Assembly (NCBI GenBank): GCA_905221605.1
Contig: CAJNDS010002723.1
Span: 324,001-388,000 of the forward strand
Source of the DNA: Symbiodinium natans
Lineage: Eukaryota; Sar; Dinophyceae; Suessiales; Symbiodiniaceae
Direction: 5' to 3'
DNA: 64,000 nt
Shown: piece after piece, positions 1-10,804 of the stretch
Position numbering within the stretch: the first letter of the stretch is position 1
Layout of the letters: every line of letters starts with the position of its first letter
The notes under the pieces: generated by a model
Told to the model about the DNA's origin: nothing
The model's input: the letters and a program-made list of their open reading frames with translations, nothing else
Databases searched by the model: none
Made by a program: the position numbers and the translations under genes

Positions 1-1276
1 AAAACATGACATCACTGATCAGCCACAATCTTCCACACCCGGCCTCTTCGATTTTCGAGTACTGAGTGCACAGGGTGACCTAGCAGTTCGGCGCGCTGGC
101 TGTGGACACTTCTACGGAGATTATGCACCCGCTGACTTGGCAGGGAGCCATTCCCACTTGTAGAAGAACCTGGCCCTCTTGAGACTCAAGAGGGTCACCC
201 TCGTCTGAGCTTGACCTGTGGCAGGGCAAGTGGGCTCCCCGCCCGCGTGGATGTTACCTGAATTGCACTTCGGCATCAATGTGATGAGCCCTCCCATCTC
301 CTTGCCGACGCACCTCACGGGTTTGGGTTTGGAGGGACCCGATGTGTGCCGAGGGTTTTTCGGCACGGTTGGAAAAATATCCACCAGATGTTTCCCGTGT
401 CTTTAGGCGTTGATAAAGAAAGAGAACGCCGATGCTTCAGCTTGGCTTTCGCCTCACTGCTTCGGGACTGGTCTATCTTGGCTTCTTGTCTGTTGCTGCA
501 TTACTTGCAGCATCTCCGCCCAACTCTCTCCCACAGAACCACCACCGAGTGCAGTGGCTGGCCGTAAACTTGTTGCTGGCTTGGAACTTATTCAGCTCCA
601 AAAGGGCAGCAGAGGTTGGCTGTTCTTCCGGATTCTTGCGGTTCAAACAGCAAAGCTTTCTTCTTGGATGTATTGTCAGAAACAGAAACTTCTTTCAGCG
701 TTTAGCGGTACATGCACGTGCAAGAGCATTGCTGCCAGGCCCGTCACTGGCTTAGAAAAACGCCAATTCCCCGTGTGCACTTCTACCTTCCAGCCACTTT
801 GGACCTTGTTGCATTTGTATGCCTGTGGTGATGGGCTTTTGAAGGGTAGTGTACCACTTCGTGGCTTTTCATGAAGGACGCCCACGCTGGCTGATCTCCA
901 TGGGGCATATGCCCCCTGTGCCGGGTGCGGACACCTCTCCGGGTGGGCACTTGTACGCCAATGTGAATGAAGCACCCAGAGCTCAGAGCTACTCCACTGG
1001 CTGACCACCATGGAGTGCCCTGGGCCGGTCTTGCCTTGATTGTTCTTGCTGTTAAGTCCCCATGGCTGACCACAGTCTGACTTGCAACATCCTTTCGCCA
1101 TTGAGTGTCGGCTGCTGTCCTTGACAACAAGTACGTGATCCAAACCTCTTCTGATGACCTTGGTTTGAATGACCGCTGTCGCACCAGTGGCTACATGATG
1201 GTTTTGAGAATCTGGCAATGTCGCAATTTTGCGATTCCCCCCACTGTGCTTCCTTGTGAACCGGAACTTCATTGAC

Positions 1277-2050
1277 GACTTCGAGTACTGAGTCCGTGGG
1301 GTATCTAGTCGTTTAGCGCGATTGCTCGCTTTGTTTTCTTTGGTGTTTGTTTGCTTGGTGGTTGCTTGGTGTGTCTGGCGGATTGTGTGCGCTGACTTTG
1401 TTTCACCCTTTACGTCGAGCCCAACAAGACCGGCCTACTGTGCTACTGATGTAGAAAAGAGGCGTCAGTCCAAAAAAAATGACCACCATAAAGCACGGCC
1501 AACCCTTCCTGCTGGAAGGGATGGATGGCTCCGTTGGTTTGTGGATTTCTTTGCGATCGATGTGAAGCAAATGTCTACAAAATGGTGTTTTGATTTCTGG
1601 AATACATTCGCATTTTGCAACTTGCCTGCACAGCTTGGTGCGGCATGGAAGTCTTTTGGATATTGACGACGTTGAGTACTAAGCGCGGGGAACCTAGTAG
1701 TTTGGTCGCTTCCTCTTTTGGTTGTTGCTGGGTTGTTTGGTTGGTTAGGTGGTGGTGTTCGTTCTTCTTGTTCTTCCTGCTTCTTATGGCAATACACCTA
1801 GTTGCAAGACCCACAAGAACGGCCTACTGTGCTACTGATGTAGTAAAGAGGCGCCCGCTTCAAAAAAAAGACTTGGAAAAACCGTCTCAAGACATGTTAA
1901 CAAGATGAAAACCAAATGTCTTCACACCAAGTTCTTCAGAATGCCAGTGGAATTGCAAAAAGAGTGAAGAAGAACAACAAAAAAACAAAAAAACTGTGTT
2001 ACGAGTGCAATAACAGCCATAAGACAGCCATAAGCAAAAACCGTACGTGG
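1277..2050. repeat. Imperfect tandem duplication, ~388-bp period, two copies
   Basis: Two landmarks recur at the same spacing. A GAGTACTRAG...CTAGT motif begins near 1281 and 1668. A 24-base block starting GGCCTACTGTGCTACTGATG lies near 1432 and 1820. Each unit has a T/G-rich stretch followed by an A-run. A third, partial copy of the first landmark (GAGTACTGAG...CCTAGCAGTTCGGCGCG) lies at 57-103. The unit is not recognised as a known element. Confidence 0.6.
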
Positions 2051-2289
2051 TTGCCAAATCTGTTTCCGGTTAGCAGTTCGACACAGCTTGACGCAACAAA
2101 TGTTCGGTCAATTTTGTCTTTCCGCTGACTTCATTTACTGAAGGGCACATTTTTGCGCTTCAACGACAAACATGAGCTTGGGCTGAACACCAAGAACCTC
2201 AGGCAGGTGGTTCGAAACCGACCTTCAGCGTGCGTGGTGCTTGAGTTCTTGGGGACGCCGGAGACTTTGCTAGTAACTCTTTTTGCCTA

Positions 2290-2800
2290 AAGGCGTTGCC
2301 TTCTTCTGTGTTTTTTGTATTTGCGTTGTGCTGTTGTTGTGTTTTTGTGTTCTTTTGCATTGTGCATCTTTTGCTTTTTGTTTTGCATTGTTCTGCGATG
2401 TTGTTTGAATTGTTTTGTGTGTTTTTTGTTTTGCATGTGGTTTTGCATTTTGCTTTGCATTGTCCTTGATTTTGTTGCGTTGTTTTTTTCTGCATGGTTC
2501 TGCGTTGTGTTGCAATCTTGCATTGTGTGGCATTGTGTTGCATGTTGTTTTGCATTGTTTCGTGTTTGCTTTGCCGTGTTGCATTGTGTTGCATTGCTGC
2601 ATCATGGCTGCGTCATTGCTGTGTCAGTGCTGTCATTGCTGATAGCTGCGTTGCCCCCGTCGCTTTGTTTGCATTGTTGCATTGCTGCAGTGTTGCGTTG
2701 TTCCAGTGCTGCGTGCTGCGTTGCTGCATTGCTACAATTTAATTTTACTGCATTACAGCATTGTTACATTGCTGCGTTGTTGCATTGTTGCCTTGTTCCA
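2290..2800. repeat. T/G-rich low-complexity DNA (TTTTGCATTG-like units)
   Basis: Degenerate repetition of units such as TTTTGCATTG and TTGTTGCATTGC covers this stretch, drifting into a TTGCATTGCTGC type after 2600. It yields long Cys/Phe-rich or Gln/Thr-rich frames on both strands that are artefacts of composition. Confidence 0.7.
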
Positions 2801-2848
2801 TTGTTGCATTGTTGCCTTGCTTGGGTGCGTGGTGTACCCATGCACGAT

Positions 2849-3033
2849 GAATGGGTGCATGGGTGCATATGGGTATGGGTGCATGGGTGCATGGGTGCAT
2901 GGGTGCATGGGTGCATGGGTGCATGGGTGCATGGGTGCATGGGTGCATGGGTGCATGGGTGCATGGGTGCATGGGTGCACGGGTGCACGGGTGCATGGGT
3001 TTGTGCATGGGTGCATGCGTGCGTGGGTGCATG
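2849..3033. repeat. GGGTGCAT octamer tandem array
   Basis: The 8-base unit GGGTGCAT is repeated head to tail, nearly perfect from about 2869 to 2980 and with substitutions (GGGTGCAC, GCGTGCGT) at the edges. Because 8 is not a multiple of 3, all frames stay open and give spurious repetitive ORFs. Confidence 0.85.
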
Positions 3034-3529
3034 CGTCCAGTGCCCGGCCAACAGCTGAGCTTTGTATCAACCCGTGTGTGATACATTAGCCACTAGCCGG
3101 ATCAAAAGTGACGCGCGCTGCTTTTCGCATAGTGCGTCAGGCAACCCTCAGCGTGGATTGAAACCAGTCGCAAAGCCCATAACCAAGCCCCAAGCCCCGG
3201 TACCAGGGCGGCATCGCAACACGACGGAGACCATGGATGAGGCCCAACGGTTTCCGTCCAGGGAAACCGCTGAAGCGTTGGGAGTTCCAGTTCCACACCA
3301 AAGGAGTGATGAACTCATCAAGCTGCGTAACAGCATTGAGAATGGCCAGCAATCCCCTGCAGTCGGACCTCCCGTAGTTTGGACACTCGCCGCAATGGTA
3401 TCTCCACTGCTTTTCAGCCGACTTGCCAAAGTGGACCAGTGGACCAGTCAATCTTTTCGCCCGTGGATGGGACCCGCTCCACGAGTAAACGTGAGCCTGT
3501 TGGAGTGCTAGTGAGCCAGTTGCAGTCTG

Positions 3530-3660
3530 CAAGATGAAGACACGAGGACACGACACGAAGACATGACACGCAGGCACGGCAGAGGACACGACACAAGGAC
3601 ACGATACGAAGAATGACACGACACAACACGAAGACGTGACACGAGGGGGGTCGGGCGGGG
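3530..3660. repeat. Degenerate GACACGA(A)G tandem repeat followed by a G-run
   Basis: Short units related to GACACGAAGA and GACACGAGGA recur about a dozen times, then run into a G-rich block (3646-3710) with a 10-base G-run. No coding sense is visible. Confidence 0.6.
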
Positions 3661-5224
3661 TCGGGGTGGGGGGGGGGGGTTCGGGGTATCGGGGCGGGGG
3701 GTCGGAGCCACAGTTGTGCGAGGGTTGGGGATTCTGCTGGATCAGTTGGGTGGAGACAAATCTGTAGCATGAGGAACTGGTGCAGCACCGGCAGAGGAAG
3801 CTCGATCCGATGGCTAGTGCTTAAAAGCTTTTGACTTCATCGGTTCATTGTGCCGCCTGTGGCCTCAAATCGCTGAACCAACAGCCTATCCTTGCAAGGT
3901 TACGTTGTCACGCGAGCCCTCTCGGGTATGTGTCGCTGTTCGTGGACTCAACGTTGGGAATGTCTCTTATGGCTTTTATTCTGATTTTACGCTGTAAACG
4001 CAGGATGGACAGCTTTTCGCCCTGCTTTGCGAGAATCGGGGATTTTTCAGGAGCGTCTTTGCTTGTACTTTGGGACAAACGCGTTGCGGCTGAAAAGGAA
4101 TGATGAAATGAAAAGGGGAGTGGGAGAACGCTGAGGAGAAGGTGAAATGAGAGGGAGATGCGCAGAAGTCGGCGGTGTGAAAAAGATGCGGCTTCTTATA
4201 CAAGGCCCTATACGCACATAGATGCTTATGGTTTTGCAATGTTTTGCATTTAATTGCGTTCAAACGGGAGTGTGTTTTCTCATAATCAAGTGCTGTCAGT
4301 GGTGCACTGGCACAGAACAAGATTGTAGCTTTCCCAAAGCATTGCACAAGAGGCGTTTTCCGAAAATGAGCTCCGTCTAACGAGGGGGGGGGGAGTGCTT
4401 CTTGGGAAAAAGGGGGGCGCCCAGTCCAATTCCATGTGCAATTCGGCCTTCCCCCCTGTGATTGTGACGTTGTAAACAAGGAAGGCAGGCAAAGCACCGG
4501 CCCATTCGCACAATTCAGAATTCAAAAAACGGTCCCAAGGCCTTGTTGCCCAAAGGGCCCTGACAAGACTTGAGTTTGTTTGCCTTGGGTGGGCTGATTG
4601 TTTAGCCCATATTGAAGATGCATCAACACTGGGCCACTTACTGGAGCTTGCCAGCTGAGAAGAGGGGGATGTTTTGCAACAAATTGTAGCCCGGGTGCCA
4701 GGCCGTTCGGCAGAACATGCCACCTAGGCCATCAGCGTTGGGCTAGGCCTCCATCAGCGAACGACAGCGTCGGATTGTGGTCACACCATGTGCTTCAAGC
4801 CTATGGTTTCGAAAGCTTTCAGTGGGACAGCAAAAGCAGCAAGCATCGATGGGTGCCATGACAGCTTGTTTATCAGCCCTTTGTCGTAAGCACAGGAAAA
4901 TTTGCTGCAGGCAAGTCGTTACAATGCTGATAGGCTAAGCCAGAAGGATCTGCTGTCGGCAACGCGCGCGCATTATGGTTGCATACTTTATAACATGTGT
5001 GAGTTGCATGCAATAAAGCTCCCGAAATTACACTGGCCCACGTCATATGTTTTGCAATCAAACTCTTCCAGTGAGGGGTTTGAGATGGACCAGGGTTTCA
5101 TGACATGACTTGCAAAAAGGTTCATGCGTAAAGGCAACATCTTATTCAAATATACATGCTGCACATGTTACTTTGACAACATGTAACATCACATGTCGGT
5201 TTCGAACGTTTTTGCGGCATCAGC

Positions 5225-5250
5225 TTCGTTGGCAATGTGTTGGCCCAAAG
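5225..5250 (+). other. Possible degenerate spliced-leader relic upstream of mago
   Basis: The segment starting TTCGTTGGCAATG and ending TTGGCCCAAAG aligns with gaps to the known dinoflagellate spliced leader (CCGTAGCCATTTTGGCTCAAG), matching about 16 of 22 positions by eye. It lies 49 bases before the mago ATG, where SL relics of retroposed genes are usually found. The match is weak and may be chance. Confidence 0.2.
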
Positions 5251-5298
5251 AGGTGCGAAACCCACTGCAATCAGCACAGAAAGGTGCAGTAGGGCATC

Positions 5299-5745
5299 AT
5301 GGCTGAAGAAGAGGACTTCTATGTGCGCTACTACGTGGGTCACAAGGGCAAGTTCGGGCATGAGTTTTTGGAGTTCGAGTTCAGGCCGGACGGTCGCTTG
5401 CGGTACGCAAACAACTCCAATTACAAGAACGATGTGATGATCCGAAAAGAGGCGCACGTAACACAAGCAGTGATGAAGGAACTCAGGAAGATGATCGAAG
5501 ACTCTGAGATCCTGAAGGAGGATGACAACCACTGGCCAGCACCAGATCGCATCGGTCGGCAAGAACTGGAGGTCGTATGTGGGAAGGAACACATCTCATT
5601 CACCACCTCCAAGATCGGATCGCTAGCAGACGTCCAGGCCTCAAAGGATCCAGAAGGCCTCCGAGTCTTCTACTACTTGGTGCAGGACCTGAAGTGCTTC
5701 GTGTTCAGCCTCATCGGTCTGCATTTCAGGATCAAGCCGGTCTGA
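5299..5745 (+). CDS. mago: Mago nashi, exon junction complex subunit
   Basis: Encodes a 148-residue Mago nashi protein, close to the ~146 residues usual in animals. Mago pairs with Y14 (RBM8A) and locks eIF4A3 on spliced mRNA in the nucleus as part of the exon junction complex. The whole family signature is present: [20 protein letters not shown] near the N-terminus, then [17 protein letters not shown], the [14 protein letters not shown] segment, [11 protein letters not shown], and the ending [19 protein letters not shown]. The start is the first ATG, just after a possible trans-splice acceptor (gcagtag) at 5285-5291. There is no intron, in contrast with the 24-exon gene at 36-43 kb, so a retroposed copy is possible. 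The frame is intact and conservation is very high, so it is probably functional. The next gene is 0.4 kb downstream in the same direction. Confidence 0.97.
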   Translation: MAEEEDFYVRYYVGHKGKFGHEFLEFEFRPDGRLRYANNSNYKNDVMIRKEAHVTQAVMKELRKMIEDSEILKEDDNHWPAPDRIGRQELEVVCGKEHISFTTSKIGSLADVQASKDPEGLRVFYYLVQDLKCFVFSLIGLHFRIKPV

Positions 5746-6160
5746 GGGGCTGAGCGGGAGACCACACACTGATGCACCCGATGCTTGCACCAGTCCGAAC
5801 TGTTCCGAGTAGGCTGGAAGTGGTGTGAACAGGATGACTGACGGGCTATGAGGATTGATGTGCAGCCGAGGGCACTTTCCAAAAAGTATGCAAGGAACCT
5901 GCACTTGTGAGCAGCTTCTTGATCCACTTGCTCTTTTGTTTTGGTACCTGACTACCTGCTTGTCTGTTTGCCTGCTTGCTTCGAAGGTCACGAACAAAGC
6001 TGGCCTCAGGACTAATTGCTTAATTGCTTGATGATGCAATCAGCTGGTCAATATCACGAAACATTTTAGGCAATCCTGCCCCTGCAGCATCAGCACACCT
6101 AGTTCACAAAATGTGGCAGAGCATTGCGAATTACACGTTTTCCGCAGTGTTCGTCTTGCC
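5746..6160. other. Intergenic spacer
   Basis: About 415 bases between mago and the coiled-coil/OmpA-like gene. No element is recognised. A GTG-initiated extension of the downstream frame back to 6113 exists but has no ATG. No AATAAA-type signal stands out, which is normal for dinoflagellates. Confidence 0.5.
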
Positions 6161-7828
6161 ATGGAGCATGTGAAGTTGCCGCAATGTGGTGATGGAACGG
6201 AGTCTCCTTGGCCGTCTCATCGTTTCTTGCAGGATACAGCGTTAAAGCTGGCGTCGGATTCGCAGCGCCATGAGCTTGTATGTGGGAGTGATCGGTCGCC
6301 GATTTCAGCGCCGACCATCACTCCGCCAAAGAGCCGAATGTCGTCAACGTCACAGCATCGGGAAGACGAGAGGCTGATGAGAAGCAGCTTTCTAGCCGAA
6401 GCTTCAGAGTGCATTCGTGCCTTGCAGGCCGTTTTCGATAATGCCCATGTGTCTACGTTCCAGTCCCGCTTTGAGGATTGGCGGAAAGTCGACTTGAAAG
6501 CCACAGCACAGCTCCAGCAGCATGCAAAGTCCTTGCAAAGGCTGAACAGCAGCCTAGAGGACTTCTTAGCTCGATGCTCGGCCGTAGAGACGTTTCAGGA
6601 GTTTCACGGCACCATGGCCACTCTTTCTGAAGCTATCCTTGGATTGAAAGATTTCCGTGAGAGCTTCACTGCAAGCATCGAGCAAATTTCAGATGGCATT
6701 GCTGAGCGGGTCCTGACTTCTTTGCGCGCCTTTGATGAAGAGAGGCATGCTTGGCTGCACAAGACTTTGGAAACACAGAGCCAGGTGCAAGAAAGCATGA
6801 GCATCACCCAGCGCAAGATCTGGAATCGTCTGGAGACCATTGGCTATTCCATAGACCAGCAGGCGCGGACAGCTCTGGCTCAGAAAGAGCAGCTGGCGAG
6901 GGTAGACGCTGTCCAGTCCGCGATACAGCAAGACTGCCAGTGCCTTGTCGATTTGCAGCAGAATGTCTTTAAGAGCTTTCGCAACTCATCCGAGCAGCAG
7001 GAGTCTCTGCAAGACAACATCTTCAGTAAGATTGGAAGCGGGATGGAGAACTTGGAAACCTATATGGTCAACTCTTTGGGTTGGACTGCCGAGCTCCCTT
7101 CGCTTTCTGCAGCTTTCGGTGGCCTGGAAGGTCGGCTGACGGAATGGGAGACAAAGTCCCAGGAGATGACGGACTTGCGTGTGGAGTTGAGCAGGCTGGA
7201 GGCCTTGCTGCGTGAGACTGAGGGTGACCTGGGACGCACTCGACAAGAGAAGCTCGACGGTCTGTCGCAGCAGACGGTGCTGAATGACCAGCTGCAGTCT
7301 CTAAGGGAGACTCTGCAGCAGACGAGCACACAACTCGAAACTGCAGAGCTTGCATCGCTGTTGAACAGCATGAAGCGAATTCGAGATATCGAGACCAAGG
7401 GGAACATCAAGCTGGACAGACAATTTGGACGGATCGTGTTCCTTCAACAGCTGGCATTCCTTCCATCAGTGCCACCTAAAGATGCCAAGCAAAATCCCGT
7501 TACGGTCGCCTTGGCAGATCCTTCACAAGCAGAGTCGGTGCTGGAAGATTTCGCTGATGTTGTGAAAATGTTTCAAGTTCCATTGAACATCAGCATCAGC
7601 TGCAAGATCCCCAAGGGAGGTGACACAGCTGTGTGGCAGGACATGGCTACGAAACGAGCTCAGGTCCTTAAGGATTACTTGGTCAACAATGGGTTTCCAG
7701 AGGACAAGGTGCAAACGAGTGGTGCAGTGGGCATCAACGAAACTTCGGTGCTGTTGCTGGATTCTTCGATCTTTCCTCCAAAGCCTCCTGCAAAGAATGC
7801 ACGAGGAGCATCCAAGTCGCCCCGCTAG
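6161..7828 (+). CDS. Coiled-coil protein with OmpA-like C-terminal domain
   Basis: An uninterrupted 555-codon frame from the first in-frame ATG. The N-terminal ~75 residues are low in predicted structure. Residues ~80-410 are rich in Gln, Glu, Leu and Ser with heptad-like spacing, suggesting long coiled coils. The last ~140 residues resemble the OmpA/MotB family: a GRIVFLQQLAFLP strand, then FADVVKMFQVPLNISI, then KRAQVLKDYLVNNGFPEDKV, which matches the family's RA..V..YL...G....+V helix and following strand. In bacteria this domain binds peptidoglycan. The usual GHTD motif is not visible (CKIPKGGD occupies that place), so peptidoglycan binding is doubtful and a scaffold role is more likely. 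No signal peptide or membrane segment is seen. No introns. The domain call is by eye; the coding call is strong because of length and composition. Confidence 0.8.
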   Translation: MEHVKLPQCGDGTESPWPSHRFLQDTALKLASDSQRHELVCGSDRSPISAPTITPPKSRMSSTSQHREDERLMRSSFLAEASECIRALQAVFDNAHVSTFQSRFEDWRKVDLKATAQLQQHAKSLQRLNSSLEDFLARCSAVETFQEFHGTMATLSEAILGLKDFRESFTASIEQISDGIAERVLTSLRAFDEERHAWLHKTLETQSQVQESMSITQRKIWNRLETIGYSIDQQARTALAQKEQLARVDAVQSAIQQDCQCLVDLQQNVFKSFRNSSEQQESLQDNIFSKIGSGMENLETYMVNSLGWTAELPSLSAAFGGLEGRLTEWETKSQEMTDLRVELSRLEALLRETEGDLGRTRQEKLDGLSQQTVLNDQLQSLRETLQQTSTQLETAELASLLNSMKRIRDIETKGNIKLDRQFGRIVFLQQLAFLPSVPPKDAKQNPVTVALADPSQAESVLEDFADVVKMFQVPLNISISCKIPKGGDTAVWQDMATKRAQVLKDYLVNNGFPEDKVQTSGAVGINETSVLLLDSSIFPPKPPAKNARGASKSPR

Positions 7829-10804
7829 GGGGCCGGGGGGGGGGGGTGGTTCGCAGCGTCTCATGTAAGCAGTCAGAGAAGACCCCCCATTTTCAGCTGT
7901 CAAGAAGACACGGCATCATGAAGGTGGGATTTTATGCTACACCTAGATGCGGCCAAAGTGCATGTTTGCCATGGCACAAAGTGCCGTGGTCCACAGGTGA
8001 GAGTTTTCACTTTGCCAATCATTCCTGTGCAGAGCGAACACAGACATGTGGGGGGACACATGGGGACATGTGACATGGCCCCCCCTGTTTGCAACTCTGA
8101 CTTCCGGGCTCAGCCCTGCGCTCAATAACAACACTGAAGCGGCATGCCTCGTATACACGACATGGCAGTGCATCGCACAGCATTCAGATTGTGTCATCTT
8201 CATCATTCATTCTCCTTGGTTGGCTACCAAGGACCGAGTTCTCAAGCTATCCTGTGAAGGACGGTCAATCATCGCGCATTATTGCCACAAAAGGTTGCCT
8301 GCAATACAAGTATCAGCATGATGCATGGCGATGCAACTTTTGGTTCAACAGTACTTGCGTAGTTTTTGGGACCGCCAGATAGTTGAAGCAGGTCGCACTG
8401 CGTCTTGAGCTGTGCCTTTCACCGAGCTTGCATTCAGTCGAAGCAACGCTGTCAGGATGGCAGGGAATGCCATGGAAGATTTGTTGGGGCAGTCGCCTCA
8501 ATGTCAAGCCATCAGCACAGCAACGGCAAACATGCTGTCGCTCAGGCCGCCCAGCACTGGGCAGCAGTACAGCCATCAGAAGCTTGGACTGCAAAGAAAA
8601 TCAGCAAGGAACGTGATATTTGTCTTTTGATGTGTGAGGCAGTACATACCCGGAACGGAGTACTATGCTCCGCCATCAGCACCGGATCCAGGCAATGAAA
8701 TCGTGTGGCTGTAGGCCGGCGATAACGTGGATGCTTGAATGCCCCATGACGAAGCAGCAGGCAAGACGGTGGATCTTTCTGGGAGCAGCGCAGCAAGCCA
8801 TTCGACTCCCCAGTTGGGCACCCATACAGTTGCATACGGGTTGCAGTGCAGGAGTGATACAATGCATGAGTCACGTGTAGACTCTGTAGACGCTGCGCGT
8901 CGATCGCCTGGGCCCACCTTGAAATCCAGCGGCAGGCTTGTGTACAGGGAGTTCGGGGTTGGTTTTCAGAGTGTAGTTGCTTTCGGGTTGGTGGTTGAGA
9001 CAGAAGTTTTGGAAGGGGGCTATAGGATGTCCACGCAGGTTTCTAGACCTTCGTACCCATGCCCCGATAGGTCATGCGGACAAGTCCAGTTTCGGTTCTC
9101 TGTACAAAACCCTTCAAAATCTAATGCTCCCGGCCGAGGCCGAGGTGTGTTTCCTGTTTATTTTGTGCGTGCGTGCGTGTGCGTGCGTGCATGCATGCGT
9201 GCGTGCACGTGCGTGCATAGTGTTTCTGAGGCCTGGGCCCAGCTTTCGGCCGAGTGCACCAAGCAGGCATAATTACTTTGCAGGGGATTGTCAAGTGATG
9301 AGTTTCGATGTGCTTCAAGTTGAAGTGACCCTGCAGTTATGCTGCCAGCAGCTCGGGCGGATCCCGAGGGCCTACCAGCTTAGAAGGAGGCGACCTGCAG
9401 TTAACAGAGCACCTCTTCATTGTCGAGGTTGTTTAAAAGACATGAGAAGTGTAGATGCAGGCAGCGGGCCGACGCTGATTCCTCAGAGCAAACAGTGTTC
9501 AAAGTCTTTGCCCTGACGATTTCGGACTGCACCTGAAGGTTTTCGCTGGCCAGCTTGAACCCGCAAGCCATTATGCATCAGCTGACTTCACGACCCTTAA
9601 CGGAAGTGGCGCTGCGCTTACAGCCGCAAGACTGACCAGTAGCTCTTCAGCTCTTCCGTGTATGTTGCCTTGCGATTAGGTTACCGAGCAGGGGCGCACG
9701 TTGATGCAGATTCCTCGCTACATGGCGAGAGCGTGCGCTGCAAGTGGGCAGGGTTCATCCAAGTCAAGAGGCGGCAGGATGCGAACATTGCTGCACTGGT
9801 ACAGGCCGCTCTAGTTGACCAGGTACACGGCTGCGGCTCGCCGCTATCTCCGGCCTTGGAACGAGCCACTGCCCCAACTTGCAGCCCGTGCTGCTTTCGA
9901 GTTGTCACAGGTTTTTCGCTGCCTGAAGGTTTGCCCGTCTCAATCCGAGCAGAATCGTCGAGGCGGCTGCCGGCTCCTTCACAGGAGCTGGAGAGCACGT
10001 GGGCGTTCGCTGATCTTGGCAGGGCGTGCGGCAAGCCTCGCGCCGTGGCGAGATTCAGATTTACTTTCAGCGGAATGCCGCCTCCCTGGAAGCGTAGGTT
10101 TTCCTGTGACATGGCACTTGTACAGCTACGTACAGCCTGAGGTGATTGCAAACGCACGACACTTCTGTTGGGAGCTCAGCTGAAGTATAGCTCCTGGATC
10201 CTGTAGGAGTTTTCGATCGAATGTGCTCCGCAGGCCCAAACTATGCCTTCATCTTTCTGGCGATGCTGTTTATGGCCGGCTATCATGTTTGCATATGTTC
10301 ACCAGTTCAGTAGCCTCGACAATCACGATCCCCAAAAGCCTTACAATAGTGAAGTTCGCCAGTTTGTGTGCACATCGCCAATGCTGCTGATGATGTCTGG
10401 GTCTGAATTCTATCGGTTTGATGTCGTGGAAGCGCTCCGAGAGCATCAACCAAGTGTCCCAGGCTTGCTGGAGTTGGTGGCGGCTGGTCTCATGCCATGC
10501 GCAGTGAACAGCCGCTCACCAAGCCTGTCCATACAGCAGCTTAACAGACGTCATCCTCTGCACGCGACTTGCGTTTGCACTTTCAGGTTCAGAAACCGTC
10601 CGTGGACGCTGGCGATAGGTGAAGCTCCTGCCGCTGAGTCTCTGATGTTGCTGTTCTTGTGGCGACATCCCCTGTTCTTCACAGAGCAATCAGACAGCTT
10701 CTTGAGTTCTAAAGCGTGTTTTTCGCAGACTGGTACGTCCTCGATTCTGTGGCCATTAGCAGCCTCAAGTGTGCCAGCTGCTCACATGAAGTTGGAGCAG
10801 GGTG
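7829..10804. other. Intergenic region with a GTGC microsatellite; possible unrecognised exons
   Basis: No identifiable gene. A G-run lies at 7831-7846 just after the preceding stop. A GCGTGCGT/GCATGCGT microsatellite lies at 9168-9215. Open frames near 9658-10183 and 10243-10800 have no recognisable domain. A segment at 9815-9900 (frame reading RYLRPWNEPLPQL) is bounded by AG and GT and could be an exon, but nothing confirms it. Confidence 0.45.
9166..9216. repeat. (GTGC/GCGT)n microsatellite
   Basis: Alternating GTGCGTGC units with a few ATGC substitutions. Simple repeat without coding sense. Confidence 0.8.

Larger units (their letters stand above)
1..5298. other. Repeat-rich intergenic region, no gene seen
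   Basis: I see no supportable gene here. Open frames are short or come from low-complexity DNA. The stretch holds the ~388-bp tandem duplication (1277-2050), T/G-rich low complexity (2290-2800), the octamer array (2869-3000) and a degenerate GACACGA-type repeat (3530-3660). Some unrecognised low-copy sequence lies between 3700 and 5290. Confidence 0.6.

Noticed and set aside
2200-2225. B-box-like GGTTCGAAACC suggesting a tRNA or SINE
   Set aside because: No A box at the right distance upstream and no cloverleaf pairing seen.
2315-3058. A 247-codon frame ending in Gly-Cys-Met repeats
   Set aside because: Entirely low-complexity and octamer repeat; all frames are open there.
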